Shown one piece after another: positions 48,481 through 60,295 of a stretch of 64,000 nt of DNA; within the stretch, counting starts at the first letter, position 1, and each line of letters starts with the position of its first letter. The notes beneath the pieces were generated by a model. The model searched no databases. It was given only the letters and a program-made list of their open reading frames with translations, and was not told the DNA's origin. The translations under genes and the position numbers were made by a program. Where the stretch lies: the NCBI GenBank assembly GCA_945910005.1, contig OX246746.1:35448638-35512637 (forward strand), written 5' to 3'. Origin of the DNA: Isoperla grammatica. Lineage: Eukaryota; Arthropoda; Insecta; Plecoptera; Perlodidae.

Positions 48481-48890
48481 TATTAGTTAAAATGTGAGTG
48501 TGCAGTTTGCGCACACTTACATGAACAGACATTTCTGAGCGGTTATTTAGTATCCGACCAACCTCGTTCACGAGGGAGCGTTTCAATATGTCTGTACCAG
48601 CGCAGAAGACGAGTCAAGTCCGTGGTTGGTCCCAGTGAGCGATTAAGATCTAAACTGCATTAGCGCTGGGAGACGGCGCTACCTAACCATCAATCTATCG
48701 CAGCACGGAACACTGTAATACTCTCAGAGGCCGCATTTCTTTCCTCATCACCAGTCACCACCCTGCAGAGCAGTTCACCAGCGAGAACAACCAAACGCCA
48801 ACAAGCAGAACTAAAGGCCACACATACAAAATTACTCTTTACACCAACAACAACGTTGTATTATGTGCTTAATTTTTTTTAATTCGTTTA
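48481..48890. other. No recognisable feature
   Basis: A moderately GC-balanced stretch with no known domain or repeat family. Confidence 0.45.
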
Positions 48891-49296
48891 AATAAATAAG
48901 TAAATAAATAAATGAATGAATAAATTAATAAATTAATGGATGAATGAATATATGAATACATGAATGAACGAACGAACGAACGAACGAACGAACGAATGAA
49001 CGAATGAACGAATGAATGAATGAATGAATGAATGAATGAATGAATGAACGAATGAACGAATGAATGAATGAATGAATGAATGAATGAATGAATGAATGAA
49101 TGAATGAATGAATGAATGAATGAATGAATGAATGAATGAATGAATGAATGAATGAACGAACGAACGAACGAACGAATGAATGAATGAATGAATAAATGAA
49201 TGAATGAATGAATGAATGAATTAATTAATTAATGAACGAACGAACGAACGAATGAATGAATGAATGAATGAATGAATGAATGAATAAGTAAATAAA
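48891..49296. repeat. (GAAT)n array with blocks of GAAC
   Basis: About 95 tetranucleotide units, mostly GAAT, are interrupted by GAAC blocks near 48966, 49050, 49152 and 49233. It begins and ends with AAAT units. The regular block placement suggests duplication of larger segments within the array. Confidence 0.93.
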
Positions 49297-49440
49297 TACA
49301 TAAATAAATGTGTAGCTATATTCCACCCACTCAGTTACAAGAACTGTTTCTCAACGATGGACATTTACACAGTTTTTAAGCTAATAAAAACCCAGCCCGA
49401 ACCGGAAATCGTGGGATTGAGTTCCACAAATTAAAACCTT
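49297..49440 (-). mobile_element. SINE family D, decayed copy
   Basis: CCACCCACTCAGTTACAAGA matches the 3' hairpin side of the SINE at 30984-31240. A decayed tRNA-like head lies near 49390-49425 (AACCCAGCCCGAACCGGAAA). The other half of the hairpin is lost. Confidence 0.5.
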
Positions 49441-49640
49441 GTTATAAAAATGACAGTTGGATTGATTCGGACTTTATTTTAGAAACGTGCAAAGTATACA
49501 TTATAAAAATCTCCTAAACATTTTACAAGTTCCGTAACACCTAAATATACAAATTTTGAAGTTTCAATTAGCTTATTTTAATCATAGCATTTCTTCAAAT
49601 TCTGCCAGGCAAGCTACTGTAAACTGCTATACTTTAGCTG

Positions 49641-49760
49641 TGACTTTAGGTTATTAGGTAGGATGTTTGGGAAAGAATATCCGAGGGTTATTTGCAGCAC
49701 TCAATCCCAGCATTGACATAATTGCTTTAAACTCTAGTCAAGACTGACGGTAGCGGAATT
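49641..49760 (-). mobile_element. Possible decayed family A SINE
   Basis: The plus strand has TTATTAGGTAGGATGTTTGG and GAAAGAATATCCGAGGGTTA, which follow the reverse complement of the family A body at 361-412 with changes. The head is not clear. Confidence 0.4.
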
Positions 49761-49986
49761 CGCATAGCCAGTGTGGAATTTATTGTAAAATACCACAAGT
49801 TAAAACCATTACCGCATGTGTAGTGGGTATTTACATACTTTGTAGTTTTCTGAAACTTTCCGAAAAGTTTACCGGAAAGACTGGAGTTATAATGACTCCA
49901 TATTGTGACAACGAAATGAGGGAAATGACGCGGAGGACAAGTATTCACGAGGCAGCCGTCACAGATCACGGGGGGGGGGGGGGGGG

Positions 49987-50493
49987 CGCTGAATAACGTC
50001 GAATGGAGCAACGTCGAATAGATCGTGTGTACTGCGTTTTCAAGTATAATCCTAACCAAATTAGTAGACATGTTCCGTAACAACGCCGCTTATTTTTCGA
50101 CGTAAATCCACCCGAACAACGTCGAATCGTTTTCGACGTAAACCCACTGGAACAATGCCGAATATTTTTCGTTGTAAATCCACCGGAATTACGCCGAATT
50201 ACAGTGTTAGTTCATATTCATACACTTCATAATTCCTTTCGAAGTATATGTTCTTAGGTTGGTAAACACATTCTAAAGACTGCACCGTTGATCCGTGGAT
50301 TACACGGAAACGATTCGGCGTTGTTCTGGTGCAATAAAGTAGAAAACTATTCTGCGTGGTTCCGGTGGATTTACGTCGAAAAATATTCAACGTTGTTCCG
50401 GGATACAAGGTCTACTATTTTGGTTAGGATTATACTTGAAAGCGAAGTACACACGATCGTTTCGACGTTGTTCCATTCGACGCTATTCAGGCG
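49987..50493. mobile_element. Fold-back element with arms of about 200 bp and CGACGTAAA-like words
   Basis: The left arm (about 49987-50195) and right arm (about 50280-50493) are inverted complements. CGTCGAATGGAGCAACGTCG pairs with CGACGTTGTTCCATTCGACG, and AAGTATAATCCTAACCAAA with TTTGGTTAGGATTATACTT. Within each arm the pair AACAACGTCGAAT and TTTCGACGTAAATCCAC is repeated about every 40-50 bp. A G run (about 49970-49986) precedes the left tip. There is no coding content. Confidence 0.8.
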
Positions 50494-50564
50494 ACTAACC
50501 GCGGGTAAAATGTACAGATGTAGCTACCAAGACGTGGATGCTGTGATGCTATAAGTAACGAGAA

Positions 50565-51340
50565 TCAATCAAATACGTAATTCCAAGAAATGTTTTCCCT
50601 ACCTCAATGGTGTTAAACTGTGTTTTATGGGTAAGGAAGCGCCCACAAAATTTTACTTTCAATGACGAGGTTCATATACTTATAATACTCGAAGACAGAA
50701 AGATGTACATACAAAAAGATACAATTTAGATGTTTTAAAACGAAGTCCAAATAATACCTGTGAACGACTTTATAACATGGTTCCATCTGATATTAAAAAA
50801 ATGACTCATTTTATCGTTTTAAGATTACTTTTAGGGACTATTTGATCAATTGAGCCTTATATAGGGTGGCTGATTTTTTGGACTGACAAATTTGTGTAAG
50901 TAGTGTTTAATCTCATGTTTTAGTTTAATTTAATTTGAATGTGATTTTAATGGATATTGACGATTATTTAATATGAATGTAATATATGTGACGAAATCAG
51001 TTGTATATACACAATGTATGAATGAATATTAAATGAAATGAATTATAAGAAGGAAAAGAAGAGGCGTATGCAATTTCAATATCAATCAAGTAACTAAGTT
51101 ATTTCAAGAAATGCGTTTCCTACCTCAAAGGTGTTATTATAAGAAGGAAAAGGGGAGGCGTTTGCAATTTCAATACCAATCAAGTAACTAAGTTATTCCA
51201 AGAAATGTGTTTCCTACCTCAAAGGTTGTTGGTGTTTTTTTTTTAGGGAGATTGAAAAGAAGAGACAGCGATATTTTCAATATAAATCAGTTGAACTATT
51301 TCTAGAAATGAATTTTCTAGAAAATAAATTATGAGAAAGA
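50565..51340. repeat. Diverged tandem repeat of about 98 bp, interrupted by a LINE fragment
   Basis: AAGAAATG followed by CCTACCTCAA and GGTGTT recurs near 50585, 51108 and 51204, with AAGAAGGAAAAG and CAATCAAGTAACTAAGTTAT between the last two. A further diverged unit starts near 51250. The first unit is separated from the second by the LINE fragment at 50675-51045. Confidence 0.65.
50675..51045 (+). pseudogene. Old LINE 3' fragment (C-terminal coding end and 3' UTR)
   Basis: Translation near 50688-50830 gives TRRQKDVHTKRYNLDVLK and ERLYNMVPSDIKKMTHF. This is the typical C-terminal pattern of CR1/Jockey-type ORF2 (LYN.LP.DIK...F). An AT-rich 3' UTR ends near GAATATTAAATGAAATGAAT. Only the last 50 or so residues remain. 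Confidence 0.55.
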
Positions 51341-52148
51341 CGAGTTATCTCATATTTATTATTATTCTCATATTGAAGTACAAATAAGAATACTTGATTC
51401 CCAAACAAACTATGTTATTTGCACCTAGATCGAAATGAAATAATCTTTGATTCGATGTTTAATCAAAATTACGGTTGGACTTGTGTTACGAATCCCGTCT
51501 GATAGTCAGCGGCGGAAGTAGAAGGCACTAAAACAGCCCTCGAGTAGCAACATCGAGTATGCTGTACTTTCACTCAAAATGCAGTTTGTTGTGTTTTAGC
51601 CTAATGCGCTTCTATGGAAATTGGAAATACCATACTAATCATGCAAATAGTATAATATTGTTGTGCAGAAAATTTACTGTGCCTGTTTGAAATCAAAGCC
51701 ATCCTTTTCAATTTCATTCCATTTTGGTGCCGCAAATTGTCTATATTTTTTATTTTCAAGCTGCTATTATAGGTGTTCTCTGAAGCTATCTCGTTTATTA
51801 CATCATCGGTTGTGTAAGGAGTAACACGCGAAGTGGAACTATTATAGATTTTTAATGATTTTAAGTTTAGTAAATGCTAATGTCATTGCAATTTTACAGA
51901 ATTACAATACATAGGTCTAGTGAATCTGGGTGTTATGACGTGTAACTTAAAATTACATACTTCCTGGTGCACAGCTGTGTTTTTAATTTCTTGATACATT
52001 ATAAAATATTAAACAATCAATTAACATCAATCAAAACATAGTTTTAGTTTTTCTCGCATTTTCAAGTTACTTTTTACAATGTAGTGAACCTAAATGTTTA
52101 AAGCTGGAATGAATATGATGACGGCTCCTTATGATTCCACGCAAATAA
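51341..52148. other. No recognisable feature
   Basis: AT-rich sequence with no frame or repeat I can assign. Confidence 0.45.
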
Positions 52149-52318
52149 TGGGCCGTTTACATAAATGACTAGGGATTTCAATTCCTTAGTCAAGTCAAGA
52201 CAACCCTTAGTCACAGCCAATCAGAGCGCAGTATTCTCCCTCCCAGCCAATGAAAGAAGCCTGTGGCTTAGACACGGGTGTTAGTCAATAATCACTAGTC
52301 ATTTATGTAAACGGCCCA
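52149..52318. mobile_element. Harbinger-like MITE (170 bp)
   Basis: TGGGCCGTTTACATAAATGA at the left and TCATTTATGTAAACGGCCCA at the right are perfect inverted repeats. The match extends through CTAG. TAA lies on both sides (52146-52148 and 52319-52321), fitting the 3-bp TWA duplication of PIF/Harbinger. The interior is short and non-coding. Confidence 0.82.
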
Positions 52319-52321
52319 TAA

Positions 52322-53499
52322 CAGACAACCAAGCAAAGGGTCAAAGCCTATTCCCACCCAACGTATTGTTAGGAGATCCTTACGTCCATCACATATTTGA
52401 GTTGTCGCCCATAATCTATGTTGGCAGTACATTAACAAGAAAGTTCACCGCTATATAAAGATGTCTTGAAAGTTGAGAGAGTTGGTACTACTGTCATATT
52501 CTGTGCTGTCATGTCTCGGTATTTTCGTGAATAAATAAAGCTGCAACGTTCCTGTAGACAATGTCATACTAAATTACACTTCTAAACTTATCCAGAATAT
52601 CACTCCACATCAACATCATCATCCACAAAGTGAGTATAAATACTGACACGTATAACCTAATAGGGAATTTTCCACAATTCCTAATTGGTTTGATCACCTG
52701 AAATGGATAGGCCTTCATCTACAAACAAAAAATCCCCAAGAAGTCATATAGTTTGATTTTCGTTTCCCGCGCTTGTGTCGTGAAAAGGGTCCTTACGTCA
52801 TACCTGGCTCACTGTTATGAATGAATTTTGTACCCTCCGCCTTACTCATCGGCATCACAATAGAATGATCGAAAGAAACGTATTCGTTGCTGCCCAGTCT
52901 CTTCAAAAAATTACTATCAAACCTATTTACTAAAACTCTATAGCATTATGCTGGAAACAATTGCAATTCATAACGGAACCAAATGACATTTCAAATATAC
53001 GTGTTGTTTGTGAGATATTCGGCACAAATACGATGTTTGATTATTCTGTATTGATGTTACTCGGATATAACGTCATACCTGTTTTTCCCGCCATAATTAT
53101 GTGAAAAGTTTCAGCTTACTTCCATGACTGGAAATGTTTACGAAAATTAAAAAAATAAATATTTTTGCCTTCACAACGTCGTCACACAAAAAGTTAAGTA
53201 AAGCAGTAAGGAACAAAAAAACAGGAATATTCACTATTGTAAATTTGTATACGTGAAACAAAACCAGAACCCAGTGTTTTATTTCGATGACGGCTGTACG
53301 TGCACATGCTGCATGCACAGTGTCGTCGGTATTGAAGAGTTGTCAACATAGTATAAGTTTGTCGATGTAAAGCTCACTTCTACTAGAAAATGATATTATT
53401 AACACCTGAGATGGATCAGTGTGTGTATATGAATGGAAATAACGGAGATGAAAGTGTTTCTTTGAGCGACGAGCGTGGCTGTCAGCGTGATCTACCATT
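52322..53499. other. No recognisable feature
   Basis: AT-rich sequence. Short reverse frames near 53097-53318 could encode hydrophobic stretches but show no domain. Confidence 0.45.
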
Positions 53500-53860
53500 C
53501 AATGTTGGCGGGCAAGCGTCAGAGAACGCCCATCAGTAAAGCCCCAGCGCACTGCGTCTTATCAAGTGCAAACTAAAGGCAATGGATACTGTTATCACGT
53601 AATTACTGGCGTTCTCCGAGCTGCGAGTGGCTGTTACCGCGCGTGCGCCCTTATCAGCTGTTTTACGTTGCTCGCTGTCAGTGGTAGGTGGCGTCCGTCG
53701 ACTGGTCGCACTGCAGTGTAAACCTACCACGCTGTTCAATGACATCCGGCGCGCGGAATCCAAGCGACTTTCGAAAGTGAACTTCAAAGATCGACTCCAG
53801 TCTCCAAGTTAAAAGAGTCACGTGGCTTTTGATCACGAGGGAGGAGTTACCGTAAGCTGT
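53500..53860. promoter_or_regulatory. CpG-rich single-copy stretch, possible promoter
   Basis: This is visibly richer in GC and CpG than its surroundings, with ACCGCGCGTGCGCC and CATCCGGCGCGCGGAA, and is free of the repeats found elsewhere. It contains CTTATCAGCTG (GATA-like next to an E-box) and GTCACGTGGC (CACGTG E-box). It could be a CpG island or first-exon region, but no gene can be attached and overlapping short frames on both strands are uninformative. Confidence 0.3.
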
Positions 53861-53904
53861 CTAATATGTATAAGTATATGCATGCTCTATGATAAGTTGT
53901 TGTT

Positions 53905-54060
53905 GTTTGCTTGACGGTTGGCGCGCAAATGTTTGAATGGCAGATCGGAATGGAGGAAGTTTTCAAAAACCTATGCAACTGTGGAATTCGAACCCACGTC
54001 CCTTGGTGGTTTAGTACGGACCTACGTACCAAGACCAACCAAATGAGCCATAAAACCACC
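53905..54060 (-). mobile_element. tRNA-like sequence, probable SINE
   Basis: The minus strand reads TGGCTCATTTGGTTGGTCTT, a central arm, then GGGACGTGGGTTCGAATTCC, giving A- and B-box-like elements at tRNA spacing. The A-box end carries extra bases, and the downstream body (CTTCCTCCATTCCGATCTGC) is only weakly like the family B domain. Confidence 0.5.
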
Positions 54061-55344
54061 CATGTGGCTAAGAACTCTGCAGATATATTTGTTTACCACT
54101 TGACACAATTTGCTTTAATTTAATTTTATATTGTAGCATTGTAATTAGCATTACTTATATTGAAATATACCACTAATTAGTTTTGAGTGTGGTACCATAT
54201 TTACTATCAACTAGTTTTCAATTCACCACTCAAATATATAATATTCATTGTTCATACCTGTTTCATTGGTTTTAAATGCATTGTATTAACTTTATCGCTT
54301 TATTGCAGTCAATTTTATTTTACATATTCAGTACTAAACCAGACAAATGGTCATTGATTGTATCCTTCACTACCATATTGCTTATCTCACTATCCAAATT
54401 ATTATTATTATTATTTACTTTTTTTTACTCTTCTACATAACTTACTGTTACTTATTATGTTCAATAATATTATACAACATATTTGTTTTCCTTTTATTAC
54501 ATTACCTTGTTTACTGTCGCTTCTTTTATAAAATACAATATTATTGTAAGTAACCTATGCTATAGTTCTCTTTGGAATATTAATTATTCATAATTTACCG
54601 CTCGTTTGTGTTATTAATTTGTTTAATTTCATGGTTTTCATATTCAGTTACATAACGAATGTTTACATTTAATTACGTATTTCTCAAAACATTATTACTT
54701 ATTTTTTACAATTGCATTAAAATATCAGTTAAAATTATGTTCTTTACTAGGTCTATCATATTTATTATTAGGTTTTGTACTTTACAGCCCAGTTAATTAT
54801 TATTGCATTTATGCTATAGTAGGCCTACAAAGTTTACTGTTACTTGTCTATTTTACCACTGAATTCAGTATCATGTATTAGTGTTAATATTGCTATATAC
54901 GTACTTTATGCCTACCATTTTGTACTATTAATTGACTTTTACCTATACACTGTACTTCAAACTTCATTGCAACTATTATTAATTGTATCCTATAGTAAAA
55001 TTATTTTGTTATAGGCTAATGTGCCATTCAAGTAAGTAGTAATAATGTTTTTCAACGAACTAAAGGCATTTAATTAAGCACTATTCGCTTACTTGTATTT
55101 TATTTTATTTTATTTGCTAATATTACTTATTTTATGTAAATACTAATTTATTTGTTTATTTCATGTTTATCCTACTTAGGTTTAAACCTGATTTACAAAG
55201 GACAATAAATACAATCAAATAACTGCAACAATAAAAACAAAAACAATATACGTATGTAGAAATAGAACAATTGTAATAAAAAATAACAAAGGTTAGAGAG
55301 AAAGAATGAAAGTTTTAATAATAATATAATAATTATAATTATAT
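54061..55344. other. No recognisable feature
   Basis: Very AT-rich sequence without conserved frames. GTAGGCCTAC occurs at 54819. Confidence 0.5.
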
Positions 55345-55348
55345 TTAA

Positions 55349-55431
<83 letters not shown>

Positions 55432-55450
55432 GTTGTTGTTGTTGTTGTTG

Positions 55451-55530
<80 letters not shown>
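55345..55530. repeat. Compound (ATT)n-(GTT)n-(ATT)n tract
   Basis: ATT units to about 55430, then about seven GTT units, then ATT units again to 55530. Confidence 0.96.
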
Positions 55531-55537
<7 letters not shown>

Positions 55538-56659
55538 TCATTATTTTTCTACCTTCTCTTCTCTAATTTGCACCATTGAGTCACCTCACCTCTTGAGTCA
55601 CTTGATGCGACAGTGGCTAGCGTGGTGACCGAAAGATGGTTATTGATTTAATTTTGATTATAAGGTACACATAGTCGTGATTTTGATTTTATATTACTAT
55701 TAATAATAACAATAACAATATAAATAATAACAATGTTAATGATAACGATAATAATAACAAAAATAATAATAATTAATTATTCGGTAGTAGGCCTACCCAT
55801 TTACAACTTACAATAATTCCATGATTTACTTCATAATTAATATGTTCACAAGCCATGTAAGGGCTTCTGTGGCATAAACATAACAAATAAATTGTATAAC
55901 AAAATAAAATAACCGTAGCAGTTGGACCTTATTCAAAACCACTGAACTAAATCACCAATACTGATAATGAGACCGGACTGATAAAAAGTGCAACACAAGC
56001 AAACGTTCAGCTCGCTTCAGACTCTACTATCTGATCTGAGCTGAGACTTAATACTGGGCTTAATTAAATTACTTCAATTATGTTCCACTGGAATGAGTAG
56101 TGACGTATTAAATTGATCTGGCATCTATTCACAAAAGAAGGAACCATAAAGATCTCAGTATATCGTAATAAGACAATATCTATTTTATTTATTATCTTAC
56201 ACGTACTGCCGTAGTAAAACAAAACTAATAATCTCTTAGAGATTATATAGAGATTATCTCTATGTAAAGAGCTTATTAATTATGTAGCAATCCGCAATGC
56301 TGATAGAGTTTGCAGAAAGACAGTTTTAAAATTGGAATAAAAGATGTTATACTCTTATTTTGTAGTGAGGTGAAAGGCTTTAGACGATACTTTGAGGTGT
56401 ACTCATAGACTGGAGACCACGGAGAGATTCACACAACATGCGCGGGCGTTAAATTTATTTCGATTAAAGAGTATAATATAAGAATGATTTTGATTTCATA
56501 CTTGAATGAATAACTGTATTTCTATTATGAGTCCAAGACAAAATGTAGTAAAGTCCGTTCCAACAATAACTCTGCCATTCCAAAAACCCTGTTAGCCATA
56601 ACAATAATAATAAATACTTACTATGCGTCCCCTTGCGTCCCCTCGGGGGCCATCAAGAA
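55531..56659. other. No recognisable feature
   Basis: AT-rich sequence with short AAT/AAC runs near 55700-55775. GTAGGCCTAC occurs at 55787. No coding evidence was found. Confidence 0.45.
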
Positions 56660-59198
56660 AATTCGTGGAAAAGTGCAGAATATAGGTAGAAGAAAACGCA
56701 CGAGGACAAACGTGAGAATAACGAGCAGATGAATCAATGAATGTCAGCACTTGGTGCTCGAATCGGGCATTATAAAGAGGAATTAGCAGGCGAGGACAGC
56801 ATTAGCAACTTGTTTACGCCGATCAAACCGGTTTACGCTGCAGAGCAACATATTTTGAAAACCGCACCAGATCCAGAAGACATGACTGAATTCTTGCCAA
56901 CATCTGGTCTGTGCCAAAGCATCATGCCGAAGATGCCTACTGGCTGCGAAAGGAGGTTCAATCGTGTGAGGGTATTTCAATGATGGCGGTGGTAGTTACA
57001 GCTTTGGCAGATGGCCAAGCAGAACTGTGGAAGATCCAAAACTGGAAAGTACCGAGGATTGATGGTTTGCATAACTTATGGTAGAAGGAGGCTTACTTTA
57101 AAAGTGGGCATTAACTGCTAGCAACGCAATTTCACAAGTGCCGGAAACTCCAAGATTACTGCCTGCATCTTTCACACTGGGCGTTACATACATGAAGCCA
57201 AAAACGGGTGATTAGCTCAATCCTAAAAATTATCGGATAATTACGTGTTTGCCTACGATATATAAGCTTTTTACTTCCATAATAACTAGGAAACACTATA
57301 ATCATCTGAAAACTAATAATCTGCGACAGAAGAGCAAAATAAGGGCTAGAAGGGTTCGCAAGGATATAGAGAATTTCTTGTCATAGACACCCACAGCATA
57401 GTATGAAAGCAAGTTCGTATAAAGTGTCGTAACGTTTCGATTAATTTGATTGACAACTACTGTAATGGGTGTCACACTCGTGGCTCGTGTATGTTTTCCA
57501 CCTGTGCAAGGTGAACCAAAACATTGTCAATTGTCTTGTGTCGTGCATGAACGCGTGGATAACCCGTCTGAGTGTATGCAAGGGAGAAATGTTGTTCATG
57601 ACTGATGACGTTCTTGTAGCAAGGGCAATCTTCCAAGGGGTTAAGTCTTACTCTAAACCCTCTAAGCATTACGCTGAGTAGAGTAGGCCTACGTAAACGC
57701 ATGGATATGTTATGAGGAGGTGGCCCGAAATGCGCATATCTCAACAGTTTTTGTGTTTAGAATAAACCTCATCAAGCTTCATGCGATAAGTCAAGATGAA
57801 CTGCAGAGTGCAGAGCATGCTAGAAATGATCAAGCATTGTAATGACTATTTGAATGTAATTTGGTTTAGATAAGTGTAAGACACTTAGTGTCAGTGATAC
57901 CCCGAATTCACAAGGTGGTCTTCAGCTTTTAAGAGGTGTAGTCCTTCCAATACCTTTGCGTCCAGGATAACAATAAATTAGTTATTGGGGGTTAATGATG
58001 GCAATGCTCAAAACCAGGTGGAGAGAAAGGTGGTGATCCCTTGTTGGCTCGCTGAACAAGATAGCGGCTATTCGCGATCGCAAAACTTCGATACGCCCCT
58101 AGCGGACAAAATTGGCGCTAAGCTAACGGGTCTAACGCTCTGACTGTCTGCGGAATCTCGCAGATGCCACACTGTACTAATCTCGTTCTAGCTGTTACAC
58201 TATTCATTTGAAGAAAAATGTAAAGGAAAACGTATTTAGTTTACTTGTCAGTGGTCATTACAAAAGTTATTTCAAAATTATGGACCAAGTAGTTTATTTG
58301 TCATAACAATTCACGCATCAAGAATCGAAAATGATCAAAGTGTGATTGTTGTTTCAACTTCAATTGGCGGAAAACTAATGCCTACTTACTAATGCACAAA
58401 CGTCCTTGAGAGTGCAAATTAGTAACTGGACAAACAAACCAGTTGCGACTTATGGTGAATTGGACGGACACAGCATTGCAAGCATTATGTCGGATAATTC
58501 GACCCCAGTGGCTGCGCGCGGGTAGGTGGGCTGGTAACGGAGACGGGAGGTTTTGTTGATTCTATGTATTACCAGGTGAGGTGGTTCGTACGCGGGCTTA
58601 TGTGCGGAACATTAGGAAGCAATTGTTGCAGGCTTTGCAAGCAAACAAACGAGCCCATAAGGTGTAAAGAACTTGGATGTTCGTCCCTCTCCCAAAAGTA
58701 CGATCTCGCTCGGCACAACTCAGTGACTAAAGTAGTGAGCAAGGCGTGGGCTAAGCACTAAGCAGTACGGTCTGGTTGTCGTTTTGCCCGGGATACAAGA
58801 ATAGGCACAAAGTGACTCTGCTAGTCATAAGAGGAGACGAAAGGAGACCCTGCCCCTTTCCCCTACTATCCCACTGAAGGTTTCTCCTCCCACTTGGCCT
58901 TACCCTCCCTTGCTGGGCTCCCCTTATGACGAACCCCGCGTTGTTTTATTTCTGTAATACATCTGAGCCAATCGTGTTGATTGGTTTGTCTATTTTTTAC
59001 ATTAGTAATTTCATTATGAGGTTTTTTAGTGTTAATCTAGAATAGTTATTATAATGATTAGACTAATTGTCATTTTTTTTATTTTGTAACTAATCACGGA
59101 AGCCATACCATATACCGTGCAAGGTTAGGTGGAAGAGCGAGCAACATGCTCGAACCTCGCCGTTTTGTAAAATGTACACTGTTTTACAAATAAAGTCC

Positions 59199-59204
<6 letters not shown>

Positions 59205-59252
<48 letters not shown>
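59205..59252. repeat. (ATT)n tract
   Basis: About 16 ATT units lie inside the decayed LINE, directly before a SINE 3' domain. Confidence 0.95.
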
Positions 59253-59254
<2 letters not shown>

Positions 59255-59375
59255 GCAATGGATCTCATTCGGACATGTGGTGTATTTTCATCTTCATCTT
59301 CATAATTCACCCAGTCATCATCTCGGTTAGCCAAGTTGCAAAACTGTGGGACCTAAAATCTAAATATTATCGTCG
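59253..59375 (+). mobile_element. SINE with family B 3' domain, head missing
   Basis: GGACATGTGGTGTATTTTCA, TAATTCACCCAGTCATCATC and TCGGTTAGCCAAGTTGCAAA followed by GTGGGACCTAAAA align with the body and tail of the SINEs at 4041 and 35894. The (ATT)n tract stands where the tRNA head should be. Confidence 0.55.
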
Positions 59376-59793
59376 TAATCCTGAACCAATTCTGCGTAAA
59401 AATGTGGTAATGGGACTTTGCGCTAATATCGGACCGAGCAGTTGAGGGGAACGAACCGGATCTGGTGGTATTTGACCGAAGAGAACGGACGTCCAAGATC
59501 CTCGATGTGGCTGTACCACTGGATGAGAATGTGATAGCGATTAGCGGCCATTGCAGAGAAGAAGCGCGAATATCATCAGCTCACCGTGAGCATAAAGACA
59601 TGTGTAAGGCAGTGTAGGTAGTAATATTAGCGAATGGGCTCGTCATAACTGACTGGTCAACGTCCGTCTTGACTTGCTACAATTATAGGAGAGAGGCACC
59701 TTCGGGCAATGCAGAAAGCAGATACTCATGGTAGATCGAACATCGTGTGGAAGTTCTTTAGAAGCCAGTAACCTCCTTCTGGCCGCCAGGATC

Positions 59794-60295
59794 CAGTGGC
59801 GGCTCGTGGTATAAAATAATAGGGAGGCCAGGACGATTCAAGAAAGATCGAATATGGAAGCAATGGAAATTAGCGGCAGTTCAGGGGGGTCTGGGGGGCT
59901 TGCCCCCCAGTTTGCATGCCCCGCAGGATGATTTTTTTAAAACTGCACTTTCTACGTTGTTTTAGGTGTCATAATGTCGTTGTGGATGTGGATTTAAGTT
60001 GTCGGATTTAAGTTGACGACACTTGCCGTTAACCATAACAATCTCCATACCATAACGAACAAAACTCGCCTGTTCCTCTCCATCCCTTTGCAGTAATGGC
60101 AAAGTTGGTTTCAGTCTTCCGTCTTGCTTTAAATCTTTATTTACTCTTTCCTCGAAGCATCTCTCGTTAATGGTCGCACTAATAACTCGTCAGCTATATT
60201 TGACTTCATTGAATCAAGCAATAACACAGGAAGAACAACAGCAGAAAAACAGCCGACATTCCCCTGCAAACTACAAACTGCTGAGTATGATATAT
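59794..60295 (+). mobile_element. Possible hAT-like left end, interrupted by the LTR element
   Basis: CAGTGGCGGCTCGTGG at 59794 is a typical hAT terminus. Downstream GGGGGGCTTGCCCCCC and GCCCCGCAGGATG resemble the GC hairpin inside the hAT element at 25589. No right end is visible before the LTR element begins, so it may lie beyond the window. Confidence 0.45.

Larger units (their letters stand above)
56660..59793 (+). pseudogene. Decayed relic of a second RLE-type LINE family
   Basis: Fragments in the right order but in shifting frames match the Dong/R4-like polyprotein. A pre-RT region includes APDPEDMTEF (56741-56983) and then NWKVPRIDGLHNLW (about 57041-57085). NPKNYRIITCLPTIYKLFTS lies near 57213-57272, and HSWLVYVFHLCKVNQ to RAIFQG at 57469-57640 is RT. 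CRLCKQTNEPIRCKELGC near 58630-58683 corresponds to the zinc knuckle. NEPDLVVFDRRERTSKILDV near 59450-59510 corresponds to the endonuclease, ending ILANGLV. Its sequence differs strongly from the copies at 16.4 and 44.2 kb, so it is another, older family. Bases 57685-58600 hold little recognisable sequence, and a SINE lies at 59253. Confidence 0.72.
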
